In this document: piece after piece, positions 18,904 through 28,022 of the stretch
How positions within the stretch are numbered: position 1 is the first letter of the stretch
Layout: the number at the start of each line of letters is the position of its first letter
From: GCA-2733415 sp049614485
GTDB taxonomy: Bacteria; Bacteroidota; Bacteroidia; Flavobacteriales; Flavobacteriaceae
Direction of reading: 5' to 3'
NCBI GenBank assembly: GCA_049614485.1
Contig: JBMZDR010000002.1
Span: 124,001-188,000, forward strand
DNA: 64,000 nucleotides
The notes under the pieces: generated by a model
What the model was told of the DNA's origin: nothing
What the model saw: the letters and a program-made list of their open reading frames with translations, nothing else
The model's database searches: none
Program-made: the position numbers and the translations under genes

Positions 18904-19590
18904 CTATTCACTTTTAATAACATACCCCATACCTATAACAGTGTGTATTAGTTTAGTTTCGTGTTTTTTATCTATTTTATTTCTTAGGTAGTTCACATAA
19001 ACATCTACAACGTTTGTACCCATATTAAAGTTAATATCCCATACACTCTCAAGAATTTCTATACGACTTGAGACTCTGTTTTTGTTTTTTAATAAATACT
19101 CTAACAACCGAAATTCTGTAGAAGTTAAATTAACATCTTTACCAGCTCTTTTTACAACTTTAGCATCCGTATCCAATTCCAAATCTTCTATCGTTAATTT
19201 TTGATTGGTATTAGCTAGCTCACCTTGCTTTCTTGTGCGTGCCCGAATTCGCGCCAACAGTTCTTTAAACTTAAATGGTTTAACCATGTAGTCATCAGCT
19301 CCAGCATCTAACCCTTTTACAATATTGTCTGTTTCTCGTAACGCTGTTAACATAATTATGGGCAATGTACTGTAACCCATTTGCCTAATTTTTTTTGCAA
19401 CTTCACGTCCGTCTATACCGGGAAGAATAACATCTAGAACCACTAAATCTATTTGATTTTGTTTTAACAGTTCTAATCCGTTTAAGCCATCATAAGCCAC
19501 AAAAACATTATAACCAGATTCCTGAAGTCCTTGACTAACGAATGCGGCAACATTTGGCTCATCTTCAATTATTAAAATCTGCTTTGTAAT
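18904..19590 (-). CDS. OmpR/PhoB-family response regulator, apparent ATT start
   Basis: A 228-residue regulator: receiver domain with acidic residues in IIEDEP (residues 7-12), phospho-acceptor D53 (LVVLDVILPG), the conserved Lys in MVKPFKF, then an OmpR-type winged helix (ELDTDAKVVKRAGK...VVDVYVNYLRNKID). The frame has no ATG, GTG or TTG before the receiver's first strand. The first standard codon, GTG at 19500, is an internal valine and would delete strand 1 and the acidic pocket. The frame is open back only to a TAA at 19608-19606, and ATT at 19590 gives MTKQILIIEDEP, the normal family N-terminus. A -7 box ends 26 bases upstream of that ATT. It is first in the operon with the kinase. Confidence 0.88.
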   Translation of the reverse strand: MTKQILIIEDEPNVAAFVSQGLQESGYNVFVAYDGLNGLELLKQNQIDLVVLDVILPGIDGREVAKKIRQMGYSTLPIIMLTALRETDNIVKGLDAGADDYMVKPFKFKELLARIRARTRKQGELANTNQKLTIEDLELDTDAKVVKRAGKDVNLTSTEFRLLEYLLKNKNRVSSRIEILESVWDINFNMGTNVVDVYVNYLRNKIDKKHETKLIHTVIGMGYVIKSE

Positions 19591-19616
19591 GGTTGTAAGT
19601 TTAGGTTATGTTATAG

Positions 19617-19624
19617 CAAAGATA
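19617..19624 (-). promoter_or_regulatory. -7 box (TATCTTTG) of the two-component operon
   Basis: TATCTTTG on the minus strand predicts a transcript start near 19611, about 20 bases before the ATT at 19590. This short leader leaves no room for another N-terminal start and supports ATT initiation. Confidence 0.6.
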
Positions 19625-19773
19625 TATTTTTTGTTTAATAGCTTATGCTTTTAACGTTAGAATTGCATTAGAGTTAAAATCTAAATCACAAAACACGTTT
19701 CACTATAAAAAAGCTCTAAATCCTTTGAATTCTGCAAATTAATCTTATAATAGAGGTAAACATTTATAAAAGT

Positions 19774-20214
19774 ATGATAGAAACAAAAGTTTTTGACGCA
19801 GTAAATAAACCAACTAATAAAGAAAAAGAAGAGATTGTTGATTTTCTTTTTAAAGGCCTTCAAGAATACGGCGACCCTAAAAAAGATATTCAAAAAGCAA
19901 TTGACTATTCTATAAAAGATTTTATTTCTTTTGGCGGCTTTACCATGTTAATTATGGATGATCATAAAATTGTTGGCGCTACTGTTATTAATCAAACAGG
20001 AATGGGAGGTTATATACCTGAAAACATTCTTGTATACATTGCTACCCATAAAGATTACAGAGGTAAAGGACTAGGTAAACTGTTGATGCAACATGCAATT
20101 GATCACGCTAAAGGCGATATTGCGTTACACGTAGAAGCTAATAACCCTGCAAAATTCCTTTACGAAAAGCTTGGGTTTACAAACCCTTATTTAGAAATGA
20201 GGTTAAAGAAATAA
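19774..20214 (+). CDS. GNAT family N-acetyltransferase
   Basis: A 146-residue acetyltransferase. The acetyl-CoA pyrophosphate loop is seen in HKDYRGKGLGKLLMQHAI (motif A, R/Q-x2-G-x-G/A), followed by the beta-5 strand IALHVEANNPAKFLYEKLGF, which is typical of GNAT motif B. The first 70 residues give the substrate-binding half and are not diagnostic. Its stop is 3 bases before the ATG of a PLP racemase, so the two are surely co-transcribed; an amino-acid or D-amino-acid derivative is the most sensible acceptor, but this is inference from the pairing. Confidence 0.88.
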   Translation: MIETKVFDAVNKPTNKEKEEIVDFLFKGLQEYGDPKKDIQKAIDYSIKDFISFGGFTMLIMDDHKIVGATVINQTGMGGYIPENILVYIATHKDYRGKGLGKLLMQHAIDHAKGDIALHVEANNPAKFLYEKLGFTNPYLEMRLKK

Positions 20215-20217
20215 TCT

Positions 20218-21315
20218 ATGGCTGAGCTAATCATTAAAACAAAAAAGATTCAAAATAATATTAAGTATTTAAGTGAGTATTTTAATTCACATAATATTGA
20301 TTGGAGTTTAATAACAAAAGTCTTTTCTGGCGATAAGGAGTTCTTAAAAAATGTACTAACTGATGATGTTCTTGAAAAAATAGATTCGGTAGGAGACTCT
20401 AGATTATCCAGTTTAAAAAACCTAAAAGAGGTTAACCCTAACATGAGAACAATATACATCAAGCCGCCTGCTAAAATGTATGTTGATGATATTATCAAAT
20501 ATGCTGACATCTCATTAAACAGCTCTTTTACAACAATTAAAGCCCTAAATGAGGCTGCAAAAAAAGTAGGAAAAGTACACCAAATAATTATAATGGTGGA
20601 ACTTGGAGAATTGCGAGAAGGTGTAAAAAGAACTGAATTGATGACTTTTTATGAAAACGTCTTTAATTTTTCAAACATTGATGTTATTGGTATAGGTTCA
20701 AACCTAGGTTGTATGTACGGTATAGAACCTAGTTATGACAAACTATTGCAATTATCATTATATCAAGAGTTGATATCTGCAAAATTTAACAGAAACTTGA
20801 AATATGTTTCTGGAGGCACATCTATTACTTTGCCTTTAATTGAAAATAAAACAATCCCAAAAGACATCAATCACTTTAGAGTTGGTGAGGCCGTCTTTTT
20901 TGGTGTTAGCCCTCTAGATAATAAACCGTTTAAAGAACTATCTACTGACACATTTGAGTTTACAGCAAATATTATTGAGTTAGAAGAAAAAAAAATAGTT
21001 CCAGAAGGTGTTATAAGTGACGCTAACATTGGGCATTCTGCAGATTTTAATGAAGGTGACAAAAGTGAAACCTCAACAAAAGCAATATTAGATTTTGGCT
21101 TATTAGATGTAGAAAAAGATGATATTGAATCGGTTGATAACGATTTAAAATTTGTTGGAGTTACCTCTGACATGTTGGTAGTAGATATTGGTACAAATAA
21201 AACAACTAGTGGTAAAAAGAAATATAGTATTGGTGATAAAGTTCGTTTCAAACCAAATTATATGGCAGTAGCAAGGCTATTGAATTCAAAATTTATTGAT
21301 AAGACTTTTGAATAA
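20218..21315 (+). CDS. Alanine/ornithine racemase family PLP enzyme
   Basis: A 365-residue fold-type III PLP enzyme. The Schiff-base lysine is probably K34 in SLITKVFSGD, as in ornithine racemase. The second hallmark is VELGELREGVKR (about residue 122), close to the ELGDLREG motif of ornithine racemase, followed by GIGSNLGCMYGIEPS and the C-terminal barrel-cap domain with HSADFNEGD. Alr proteins have a different central motif, so I favour ornithine or another amino acid over alanine. It is co-transcribed with a GNAT acetyltransferase 3 bases upstream and ends before a strong hairpin. Confidence 0.8.
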   Translation: MAELIIKTKKIQNNIKYLSEYFNSHNIDWSLITKVFSGDKEFLKNVLTDDVLEKIDSVGDSRLSSLKNLKEVNPNMRTIYIKPPAKMYVDDIIKYADISLNSSFTTIKALNEAAKKVGKVHQIIIMVELGELREGVKRTELMTFYENVFNFSNIDVIGIGSNLGCMYGIEPSYDKLLQLSLYQELISAKFNRNLKYVSGGTSITLPLIENKTIPKDINHFRVGEAVFFGVSPLDNKPFKELSTDTFEFTANIIELEEKKIVPEGVISDANIGHSADFNEGDKSETSTKAILDFGLLDVEKDDIESVDNDLKFVGVTSDMLVVDIGTNKTTSGKKKYSIGDKVRFKPNYMAVARLLNSKFIDKTFE

Positions 21316-21366
21316 ATAACCACCAGAATATTGGAGTGATTACTCCCCTTTTATTTACAGTATAAA

Positions 21367-21399
21367 GAAAGCCATTTTACATTTTGTAAAATGGCTTTC
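21367..21399. terminator. Bidirectional terminator between racemase and RND operon
   Basis: GAAAGCCATTTTAC (21367-21380) pairs perfectly with GTAAAATGGCTTTC (21386-21399) around ATTTT. The genes converge here, so it can serve both the plus-strand racemase and the minus-strand efflux operon. Confidence 0.75.
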
Positions 21400-21427
21400 A
21401 AACACTAAAATTAAAACATATAACCAA

Positions 21428-22870
21428 TTAATTCCACCCTCCTCCTAAGGCTTGGTATACTTTAACATTGGCAAGAAGCTGATCTCTTTTAGTTTCAATA
21501 ATTTCTATTTTAGAATCTAAGGCTTCACGCTGTGTTAGTAAGACTTCGGTGTATTCCGCTCTAGCAGATTTAAAAAGTCTAAGAGATAAATCTATCGATT
21601 CAGTCAAGGCGGTAACTTGTTGTTTTTTTAATTCATAATTTTCTTTCAAATTATTAATATTAGACAATTCGTTAGCAACTTCTATATAACCATTTAAAAT
21701 AGTTTTTTCATAGTCATAAACTGCTTGTAACTGTTTGCTATTTGCATTTTTGTATTCAGCTTTTATAGCATTTCTATTAATTAAAGGACTTATGGCATCA
21801 CCAACTAATGAATACACCAGTGATTCTGGTGTACTTGTTAAAAATTTAGTTTTAAACGCTTGCAGCCCAATACCAGCTTTAATACCTACTGAAGGATAAA
21901 AGTTTGCTTTGGCAACTTTAACATTCAATTTTGCTGCTGCCAATTCATATTCCGCCTGTTTAATATCTGTACGATTAGCCAAAAGTTGAGCTGGAAGCCC
22001 TGTGTGAATGGCACCTATAGGTCGGTTTATAAAATTGTCTGAATCTCTATCTACCCTTTGAGGGTAACGTCCTAACAGAAAATTAATCTTATTTTCTGTT
22101 TCAATAATACGTTGTTGAACGGCAAATTTATTACTCTGATTTTTAAACACTTCAGCTTCAAAACGTCTCACAGCCAACTGTGTAACTCTTGCTGCTTGCT
22201 TTTGAAGCTTAACCATTTTTAAAGCATTTTGCTGAATTTCTAAATTTTGTTTAATAATAATTAAGTGGTTATCTAACGCTAAGAGCTCATAATAAGTACT
22301 TGCTATTTCTGAAACAATATTAGTGATCATAAAATTTTTACCTTCTATAGTACTGAGGTACTCCAGAACTGCTGCTTTTTTTCCATTGCGGAGTTTTTTC
22401 CAAATATCCAATTCCCATGACGCCGAAAAACCAGCTGAAAAATTGGATAAAGGCTCAGGAAATTCCTCATTGTCATGAATATTTAAATTATGCTCTACAG
22501 CTCCATTTCTGGTATACTCACCTACTTTTTCAACTTCTGCTCCTGCATAAACATTCACAAAAGGCAAGTACTCCCCTTTCCTAACTTTAATTTCATTATT
22601 AGCTCTTGCTACATGCTGTAACATAATATTAAGCTCTTGATTGTTAGTTAAAGCCGTATCAATTAAGGCTATTAATGTTGCGTCTGAAAAGAAATCTTTC
22701 CAGTGCACAGTAGCAGTGTTAACGGTATCAGCCGTTTGATTATTATAGTGTTCAGGTACCGCTGTATTTTCTTCTCTAACTGCCTGTTGAGTTGGCACAC
22801 AAGAATAAAACAACAACACTGAGAGTACTCCGAACACATACGTTTTTTTAATCCTCTTGATATTATTCAT
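21428..22870 (-). CDS. RND efflux outer-membrane lipoprotein (TolC/OprM/NodT family)
   Basis: A 480-residue outer-membrane channel. The N-terminus has a lipoprotein signal with C24 (LLFYSC). Two homologous halves of the outer membrane efflux domain are seen as long heptad-like helices (SEIASTYYELLALDNHLIIIKQN and VYDYEKTILNGYIEVANELSNI), with the NodT landmark LLANRTDIKQAEYELAAAKLNVKVAKANFYPSVGI. It forms the exit duct of a tripartite pump. Its start overlaps the end of the pump gene by 8 bases, which implies translational coupling; it is the last gene of the operon. Confidence 0.93.
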   Translation of the reverse strand: MNNIKRIKKTYVFGVLSVLLFYSCVPTQQAVREENTAVPEHYNNQTADTVNTATVHWKDFFSDATLIALIDTALTNNQELNIMLQHVARANNEIKVRKGEYLPFVNVYAGAEVEKVGEYTRNGAVEHNLNIHDNEEFPEPLSNFSAGFSASWELDIWKKLRNGKKAAVLEYLSTIEGKNFMITNIVSEIASTYYELLALDNHLIIIKQNLEIQQNALKMVKLQKQAARVTQLAVRRFEAEVFKNQSNKFAVQQRIIETENKINFLLGRYPQRVDRDSDNFINRPIGAIHTGLPAQLLANRTDIKQAEYELAAAKLNVKVAKANFYPSVGIKAGIGLQAFKTKFLTSTPESLVYSLVGDAISPLINRNAIKAEYKNANSKQLQAVYDYEKTILNGYIEVANELSNINNLKENYELKKQQVTALTESIDLSLRLFKSARAEYTEVLLTQREALDSKIEIIETKRDQLLANVKVYQALGGGWN

Positions 22871-25800
22871 CTTTTTTACTTTTACGAAGTTTTTTAAACA
22901 ATTTTGTTAGTTTATTAATGTTTTCAGCATTTGTTTTGCTTTGATTCTGACTTTCGCTTATTCTAATAATTTCTTCTGAAATAGGTTCGCTTACTTCGTC
23001 TCTTATTAAAGTTCTACCATCGCTCATTTTTGCAAATATGTAGTATAGTCCTGGAATAATTAAAACTCCGAAAACAGTTCCGATAAACATTCCTCCTAAA
23101 GCTGAACCTCCAATAGTTCTGTTACCTATTGCACCTGCTCCAGAAGCGATAACCAATGGTATTAACCCCGCTATAAAAGAAAATGACGTCATCAAAATTG
23201 GTCTGAATCGTTCTTTAGCTCCTTCAATGGCTGCTTCAAAAATTGTGGCGCCCTGACTTCGTTTTAACACCGCAAACTCTACAATTAACACCGCATTCTT
23301 ACCAAGTAATCCTACCAGCATGATTATTCCTATTTGTGCATATACATCATTTGCTAGTCCCATTAATTTTAAAAGTGCAAATGAACCATACACACCTACT
23401 GGTAGTGATAAAATAACAGCTAATGGCAGAATAAAACTTTCATATTGTGCTGCTAATACAAAGTAAACAAAGGCCAAAACAATAATAAAAATATATACTG
23501 ATTCATTACCTCTTCTAGCTTCATCATAAGTCAGGCCTTCCCATGCCACATCATAACCTCTTGGTAATTCTTTAGCAGCAACTTCTTTTATTGCCTTAAT
23601 AGCATCACCGCTTGTATACCCTGGTGCTGGCAACCCTCTTATGGCTGCAGAATTATATAAGTTATAACGAGTAATTTCATTTGGGCCCAATTTTTTCTCA
23701 ATACTCATGAATGCAGAATACGGCACCATTTCTCCTTCTTCATTTTTCACAAAAAGTTTTTCAAGGTCGGTTGGTAGACGTCTATATTCTGGTGCAGCCT
23801 GTGTATAAACTTTAAAAAATCTACCAAAACGAATAAACCCTTGTTCATATGTACTACCAATTAAAATATTCAAGTTTTCCATGGCTTTACCTATAGTAAC
23901 GCCTTTTTGCATAGCTATTTTATTATTAATTTTCAGTTCATATTGTGGATAATTAGCTGAGAAAAATGTAAACAAACCTGTTAGCTCTTCTCGTTTAGAT
24001 AAAGCTTCCATAAATTCATTATTTATTTTCTCAAAATGATGATAATCCGTTGAGTTTGTTTTATCTAACAAACGCATAGCAAATCCTCCTGAAGACCCAA
24101 ATCCGGGAACAGCTGGTGGTTCAAAATATTCTATAACAGCTCCCAAATCTTTAGTTTCTGCTTCTAATTCCTCCATTATTTCATGAACAGAATGCTGACG
24201 TTCAGACCAAGGTTTAAGGTTTATTAAACATGTTCCTGCATTTGAACCTCTACCTTCAGTCATAATTTCATATCCCGCTAAAGAAGATACAGATTCAACA
24301 CCTTCAGTTTCTTCACAAATTTTCTGAAGTCTTTTAGCCACTTCATTTGTACGTTCTAAAGTAGCACCAGGAGGGGTTTGAATAATAGCATATATCATTC
24401 CTTGGTCTTCATTAGGTATAAAACCTGCAGGAAGTGTTTTATTTGTGATAAATATTCCAGCACAAAAAGCAATTAAAACACCAAAGGTTAAAGCGCGTCT
24501 TGCTACAATTTTATTAAGTACTTTTATGTACTTTCCTGTAAGTTTTTCAAACCCTTTGTTAAACCAATCAATAAACTTATCAATAATTGATTTTTTTCTT
24601 TCTTTCCCATGGTTGTTTTTCAACATCATAGCACAAAGTACCGGGGTTAATGTTAATGCAACAACGGCAGAAATTACAATAGAACCCGCCATTGTTATTG
24701 AAAACTGTCTGTAGAAAACTCCTACAGGGCCAGTCATAAAAGAAATAGGAACAAAAACTGAGACCATAACTAAAGTAATTGCTAAAATAGCTCCTCCTAT
24801 TTCACTTAATGCTGCCTTAGATGCCTGATATGGTGTCATGTGCTCTTGTTCCATTTTTAAATGAACAGCCTCTACTACTACAATGGCATCATCTACAACA
24901 ATACCAATTGCTAACACCAATGCAAATAGTGTGATTAAGTTAATTGAGAGCCCAAATAACTGCATTACAAAAAATGCACCTATCAAAGATACTGGCACGG
25001 CTATAATTGGAATTAATGTTGATCGTAAATCTCCTAAAAACAAGAATACTACTGCTGCTACAAGAATGAAGGCGTCTCTAAGAGTGTGTAATACTTGCTC
25101 TATGGATGCATCCAAGAAATTAGACACATCATAACTAATTTGAAAATCAACTTCCGGTGGCAAATCAACTTCTAACTCAGCTAACTTCTCTTTCACTAAA
25201 TTAATGACATCACTACCATTACTTCCAAACGTTTGTTTTAAGACTATTGAAGCAGAAGGTTTTCCATCAAGATTAGAATAAATATCAAAAAACTCACTTC
25301 CTAATTTAACCTCAGCAATGTCTGAAAGCTTTATAATTTCACCTTCTTTGTTGGCTTTAATTATGATTTCATTATATTGTTCTGGTTCGTTATATCTGTT
25401 TTGATACGTAAGAACATATTCTAAGGATTGTGCTGTTTGTCCTGAGCTTCTACCTAAACGCCCTGGCCTTGCAAGAATACTTTGATCCTCCATGGCTTCT
25501 AAAACTTCTTCAGCGGAAATATTATAAGCACGCATACGGTCTGGTTTTAACCAAACACGCATGGCGTATTTTCTACTTCCTAAAATTTTAGCACTCGCAA
25601 TACCTTTGATACGTTGAATTTCAGGGATTATTTTTGTGTATGCATAATTGTAAAGAAACTTTTCGTCATTATTTTTATTTGTACTTGAAAGGTTAACGTA
25701 CATTAACATACTGGGTTGTATTGGTGTAATAATAACCCCTTCACGTTGCACCAACTCAGGTAGTAACGGCATTACTTGATCTACTCTGGTTTTCACCCTA

Positions 25801-26114
25801 ACTACTGCTTCATTAGGATCTGTTCCAGGTTCAAATATAACACGCAAGGTTCCTTCTCCTGCACTTGTGGCATCAGAAGCAATGTATCGCATATCTTGAA
25901 CGCCATTGATGGCTGTTTCTAGCGGAATTAATGTTGAATTTACCAACACATCGGCACTTGAACCAGGATAAGCTATAAAAATATTTACAGTTGTAGGTGC
26001 TATTTGTGGGAATTGAGATATAGGTAATTGCTTAATTGCAAGACCACCTACAAATAAGATCATCACCGAAATGACTATAGCCAAGACGGGTCTTTTTATA
26101 AATTGTTTAAACAT
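22863..26114 (-). CDS. HAE1-family RND multidrug efflux permease (AcrB-like)
   Basis: A 1083-residue inner-membrane proton antiporter. TM1 starts at residue 9; the TM4 proton-relay pair D408-D409 is in AIGIVVDDAIVVVEAV. The porter and docking domains follow the usual AcrB order (PISQFPQIAPTTVNIFIAYPG at the start, GFIPNEDQGMIYAIIQTPPG at the start of the second half). A Lys- and Asn-rich cytosolic tail of about 50 residues follows the last helix. Substrate is not predictable; HAE1 members usually export hydrophobic drugs, bile salts or dyes. It is the middle gene between the adaptor (24 bases upstream) and the outer-membrane channel (overlap). Confidence 0.95.
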   Translation of the reverse strand: MFKQFIKRPVLAIVISVMILFVGGLAIKQLPISQFPQIAPTTVNIFIAYPGSSADVLVNSTLIPLETAINGVQDMRYIASDATSAGEGTLRVIFEPGTDPNEAVVRVKTRVDQVMPLLPELVQREGVIITPIQPSMLMYVNLSSTNKNNDEKFLYNYAYTKIIPEIQRIKGIASAKILGSRKYAMRVWLKPDRMRAYNISAEEVLEAMEDQSILARPGRLGRSSGQTAQSLEYVLTYQNRYNEPEQYNEIIIKANKEGEIIKLSDIAEVKLGSEFFDIYSNLDGKPSASIVLKQTFGSNGSDVINLVKEKLAELEVDLPPEVDFQISYDVSNFLDASIEQVLHTLRDAFILVAAVVFLFLGDLRSTLIPIIAVPVSLIGAFFVMQLFGLSINLITLFALVLAIGIVVDDAIVVVEAVHLKMEQEHMTPYQASKAALSEIGGAILAITLVMVSVFVPISFMTGPVGVFYRQFSITMAGSIVISAVVALTLTPVLCAMMLKNNHGKERKKSIIDKFIDWFNKGFEKLTGKYIKVLNKIVARRALTFGVLIAFCAGIFITNKTLPAGFIPNEDQGMIYAIIQTPPGATLERTNEVAKRLQKICEETEGVESVSSLAGYEIMTEGRGSNAGTCLINLKPWSERQHSVHEIMEELEAETKDLGAVIEYFEPPAVPGFGSSGGFAMRLLDKTNSTDYHHFEKINNEFMEALSKREELTGLFTFFSANYPQYELKINNKIAMQKGVTIGKAMENLNILIGSTYEQGFIRFGRFFKVYTQAAPEYRRLPTDLEKLFVKNEEGEMVPYSAFMSIEKKLGPNEITRYNLYNSAAIRGLPAPGYTSGDAIKAIKEVAAKELPRGYDVAWEGLTYDEARRGNESVYIFIIVLAFVYFVLAAQYESFILPLAVILSLPVGVYGSFALLKLMGLANDVYAQIGIIMLVGLLGKNAVLIVEFAVLKRSQGATIFEAAIEGAKERFRPILMTSFSFIAGLIPLVIASGAGAIGNRTIGGSALGGMFIGTVFGVLIIPGLYYIFAKMSDGRTLIRDEVSEPISEEIIRISESQNQSKTNAENINKLTKLFKKLRKSKKDE

Positions 26115-26138
26115 GATGTTTGTAGATTAAATTAAGGA

Positions 26139-27230
26139 CTACTCTGCGTAAAGCGCTAAATTTGATAAAACTGTATTTGGATCTACCTTTTTGACATGTA
26201 TCTTCTCCTGATTTTTAACCATTCTGATACCTTCAAGAAGTATATTATCTTTTTCAGACAATCCTTTATCTACAATAAATAAATGGGGTAATTCAGCCCC
26301 TATTATGATTTCTTTTTGATGAACGACATGGTTTTTATCAACCACAAATACATATGTTTTATCTAAGATTTCAAAAGTCGCTTTTTGTGGAATAATAACG
26401 GCATCTTTGTAAGGAACAGTCATTAAAACGCTTCCTGTTTCACCATGCCTTAGGATACCGTCTGGATTAGGAAAAGTTGCTCTAAAAGCAATATTTCCAG
26501 TTTCACTATTAAATTCTCCCTCAATAGTTTCTATAACACCTTCTTGATTATAACGTTTATTATTTGCCATTAATAGCTCAACACCTTTGTTATTCTTTTT
26601 TTCTTCACTCATGATGTAATCTAAATATTCAACTTCTGGAACATTAAAATACACCCACATTTTACTATTGTCAGACAAGGTTGTAAGTAATTCTCCTTCG
26701 TCTAAAAGACTTCCTTCTCTAGCCTCTAAATGATCCATAATACCATCAAAAGGGGCTTTTATACTTGTAAAACCTAAATGTGTTTGAGCTAGTGAAACCT
26801 CTGCTTTGGCTTTTTCTAAATTGGCGTTTGCCATTGCCAACTCATTTGGTGACACCACGTTACCATCTGCTAGTAACTGGGTGTTATTAAGTTCAATTTG
26901 CGCTGCTTTAGATTCAGCTTTTGCCTTTTGTAGTTCAGCCTGATAAATATTTGGCATAATCTGGAACATGGCTTGCCCCTTTTTAACGTGTTGCCCTTCA
27001 TCTACTGAGATTTGTTCTAAATACCCCTTTTCTAGAGCTCTAACTTCTATGTGCCTGAATGCATGAATTTGACTCACATAATCCTTAGTAATTGAAGTGT
27101 CTTTTTTAACAGGATTAGTTACTAGAAAGGTTGCTTTTTCGTGTTGTTGTTCTTTATGTTTTTCGCAGCTTATAAGACATAATAATAGAGCTAGTCCTGC
27201 GAAAACTGTAGTTTTCTTTATAATATTCAC
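26139..27230 (-). CDS. RND efflux periplasmic adaptor lipoprotein (AcrA/MFP family)
   Basis: A 363-residue membrane-fusion protein. The start is GTG at 27230, supported by a lipoprotein signal ending LLCLISC with C22. The biotinyl-lipoyl-like domain shows VRALEKGYLEQISVDEGQHVKKGQAMF, the coiled hairpin follows (YQAELQKAKAESKAAQIELNN...NANLEKAKAEVSLAQTHL), then IKAPFDGIMDHLEAREGSLL and a beta-barrel. It bridges pump and channel across the periplasm. It is the first gene of the three-gene efflux operon; a TACTTTTA near-match to the -7 box lies just upstream. Confidence 0.93.
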   Translation of the reverse strand: MNIIKKTTVFAGLALLLCLISCEKHKEQQHEKATFLVTNPVKKDTSITKDYVSQIHAFRHIEVRALEKGYLEQISVDEGQHVKKGQAMFQIMPNIYQAELQKAKAESKAAQIELNNTQLLADGNVVSPNELAMANANLEKAKAEVSLAQTHLGFTSIKAPFDGIMDHLEAREGSLLDEGELLTTLSDNSKMWVYFNVPEVEYLDYIMSEEKKNNKGVELLMANNKRYNQEGVIETIEGEFNSETGNIAFRATFPNPDGILRHGETGSVLMTVPYKDAVIIPQKATFEILDKTYVFVVDKNHVVHQKEIIIGAELPHLFIVDKGLSEKDNILLEGIRMVKNQEKIHVKKVDPNTVLSNLALYAE

Positions 27231-27330
27231 TTGTAAAAGTATTTAATAAAATGATGTAATTAGTCATTGAACCTTTTGAAGATTCTACGCTTAAACTTCA
27301 ATTGAAATTGTAAGCAATTAAATGAAACCC

Positions 27331-27352
27331 AGACCTAATTGAGTTAAGGTCT
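27331..27352 (-). terminator. Weak hairpin between small exported gene and efflux operon
   Basis: AGACCT (27331-27336) pairs with AGGTCT (27347-27352). On the minus strand the tail is GGGTTTCATTT, a poor U-tract, so read-through into the efflux genes is likely. Confidence 0.35.
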
Positions 27353-27362
27353 AGTTTTTATA

Positions 27363-27809
27363 TCAAATTATAAATACTTGGTAGCGTTGATGAAGCCTGA
27401 CATTAGACTTATGAACAACTTTGTGTGGACGATGAATGTTTTTTTGAAGCTCATTAGAAAAGCTTTCAAATAACTGTGCAGTGCTGAAGGCTAATATTTT
27501 CCCTTCATTACTTAAAAATTTATACGGCGAAGGTGCTTTTTTTAAAGACACTTTCTTGTCTTCTGTTTCACTACCTTCAGCAATTTCACAAAACAAAAAT
27601 GGGTTTTTATGTTGGTGATATGCTTCAGCTACTGTTTCATAAGCAGAAGTATTATCTGTAACAACAGGAGAATTTTGTAATGTATTTTCACAAAACTCTA
27701 GTGTATCAAAACTTGAACTTGCATTAAATACATTTGCTTGTAAAGTTGCAAATGTATTTACTAACAAAAGTGCTAGAAAGTACACGTATTTATTAAACAT
27801 CATTTTCAT
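27363..27809 (-). CDS. Small exported hypothetical protein upstream of the RND operon
   Basis: About 148 residues with a signal peptide (MKMMFNKYVYFLALLLVNTFATLQA). I chose the ATG at 27809, with 27803 and 27800 as close alternatives, because a -7 box TAATTTTG lies only 8 bases upstream; the longer ORF to 27848 would place the start upstream of its own promoter. After cleavage the protein is basic at the C-terminus (NELQKNIHRPHKVVHKSNVRLHQRYQVF), with two cysteines (C53 in EFCENT and C88 in LFCEIAE in the longer form less 13). I do not recognise a family. It precedes the efflux adaptor by 132 bases on the same strand. Confidence 0.55.
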   Translation of the reverse strand: MKMMFNKYVYFLALLLVNTFATLQANVFNASSSFDTLEFCENTLQNSPVVTDNTSAYETVAEAYHQHKNPFLFCEIAEGSETEDKKVSLKKAPSPYKFLSNEGKILAFSTAQLFESFSNELQKNIHRPHKVVHKSNVRLHQRYQVFII

Positions 27810-27817
27810 CTGTTTGA

Positions 27818-27825
27818 CAAAATTA
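27818..27825 (-). promoter_or_regulatory. -7 box (TAATTTTG) of the small exported gene
   Basis: On the minus strand TAATTTTG lies 8 bases upstream of the first of three clustered ATG codons (27809, 27803, 27800), implying a very short or absent leader. Confidence 0.5.
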
Positions 27826-27977
27826 TAGCAATTCATTATAACTACCAAAATGAATTACTATAATTTTAGTTTAATAATCACACTTATTTTAATAACAAAA
27901 CACAAGTCTATGTTCATGATTAAGAAAACTTTTGTTAAAATAAATACCTAAAATTTTTATTTGTTAGGATTCCTTAC

Positions 27978-27985
27978 TATCTTTG
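27978..27985 (+). promoter_or_regulatory. -7 box (TATCTTTG) of the CPVC mini-thioredoxin gene
   Basis: TATCTTTG lies 37 bases upstream of the ATG at 28023. A TTTG at 27960-27963 is 14 bases away, shorter than the usual 19, so only the -7 element is assigned. Confidence 0.5.
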
Positions 27986-28022
27986 TAAGGCAATTTTGCA
28001 TAACTTTATAAACAATTTAGAT

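Noticed and set aside
19498..19500. GTG at 19500 as start of the response regulator
   Set aside because: It removes strand 1 and the acidic pocket of the receiver domain, and would leave a leader of more than 100 bases.
19681..19893. 70-residue Phe/Tyr-rich ORF on the minus strand
   Set aside because: It overlaps the GNAT start and its promoter region and has the composition of AT-rich noise.
21428..27848. Efflux cluster as a new type of secretion system
   Set aside because: The three genes match a standard RND adaptor-pump-channel set with all usual motifs.
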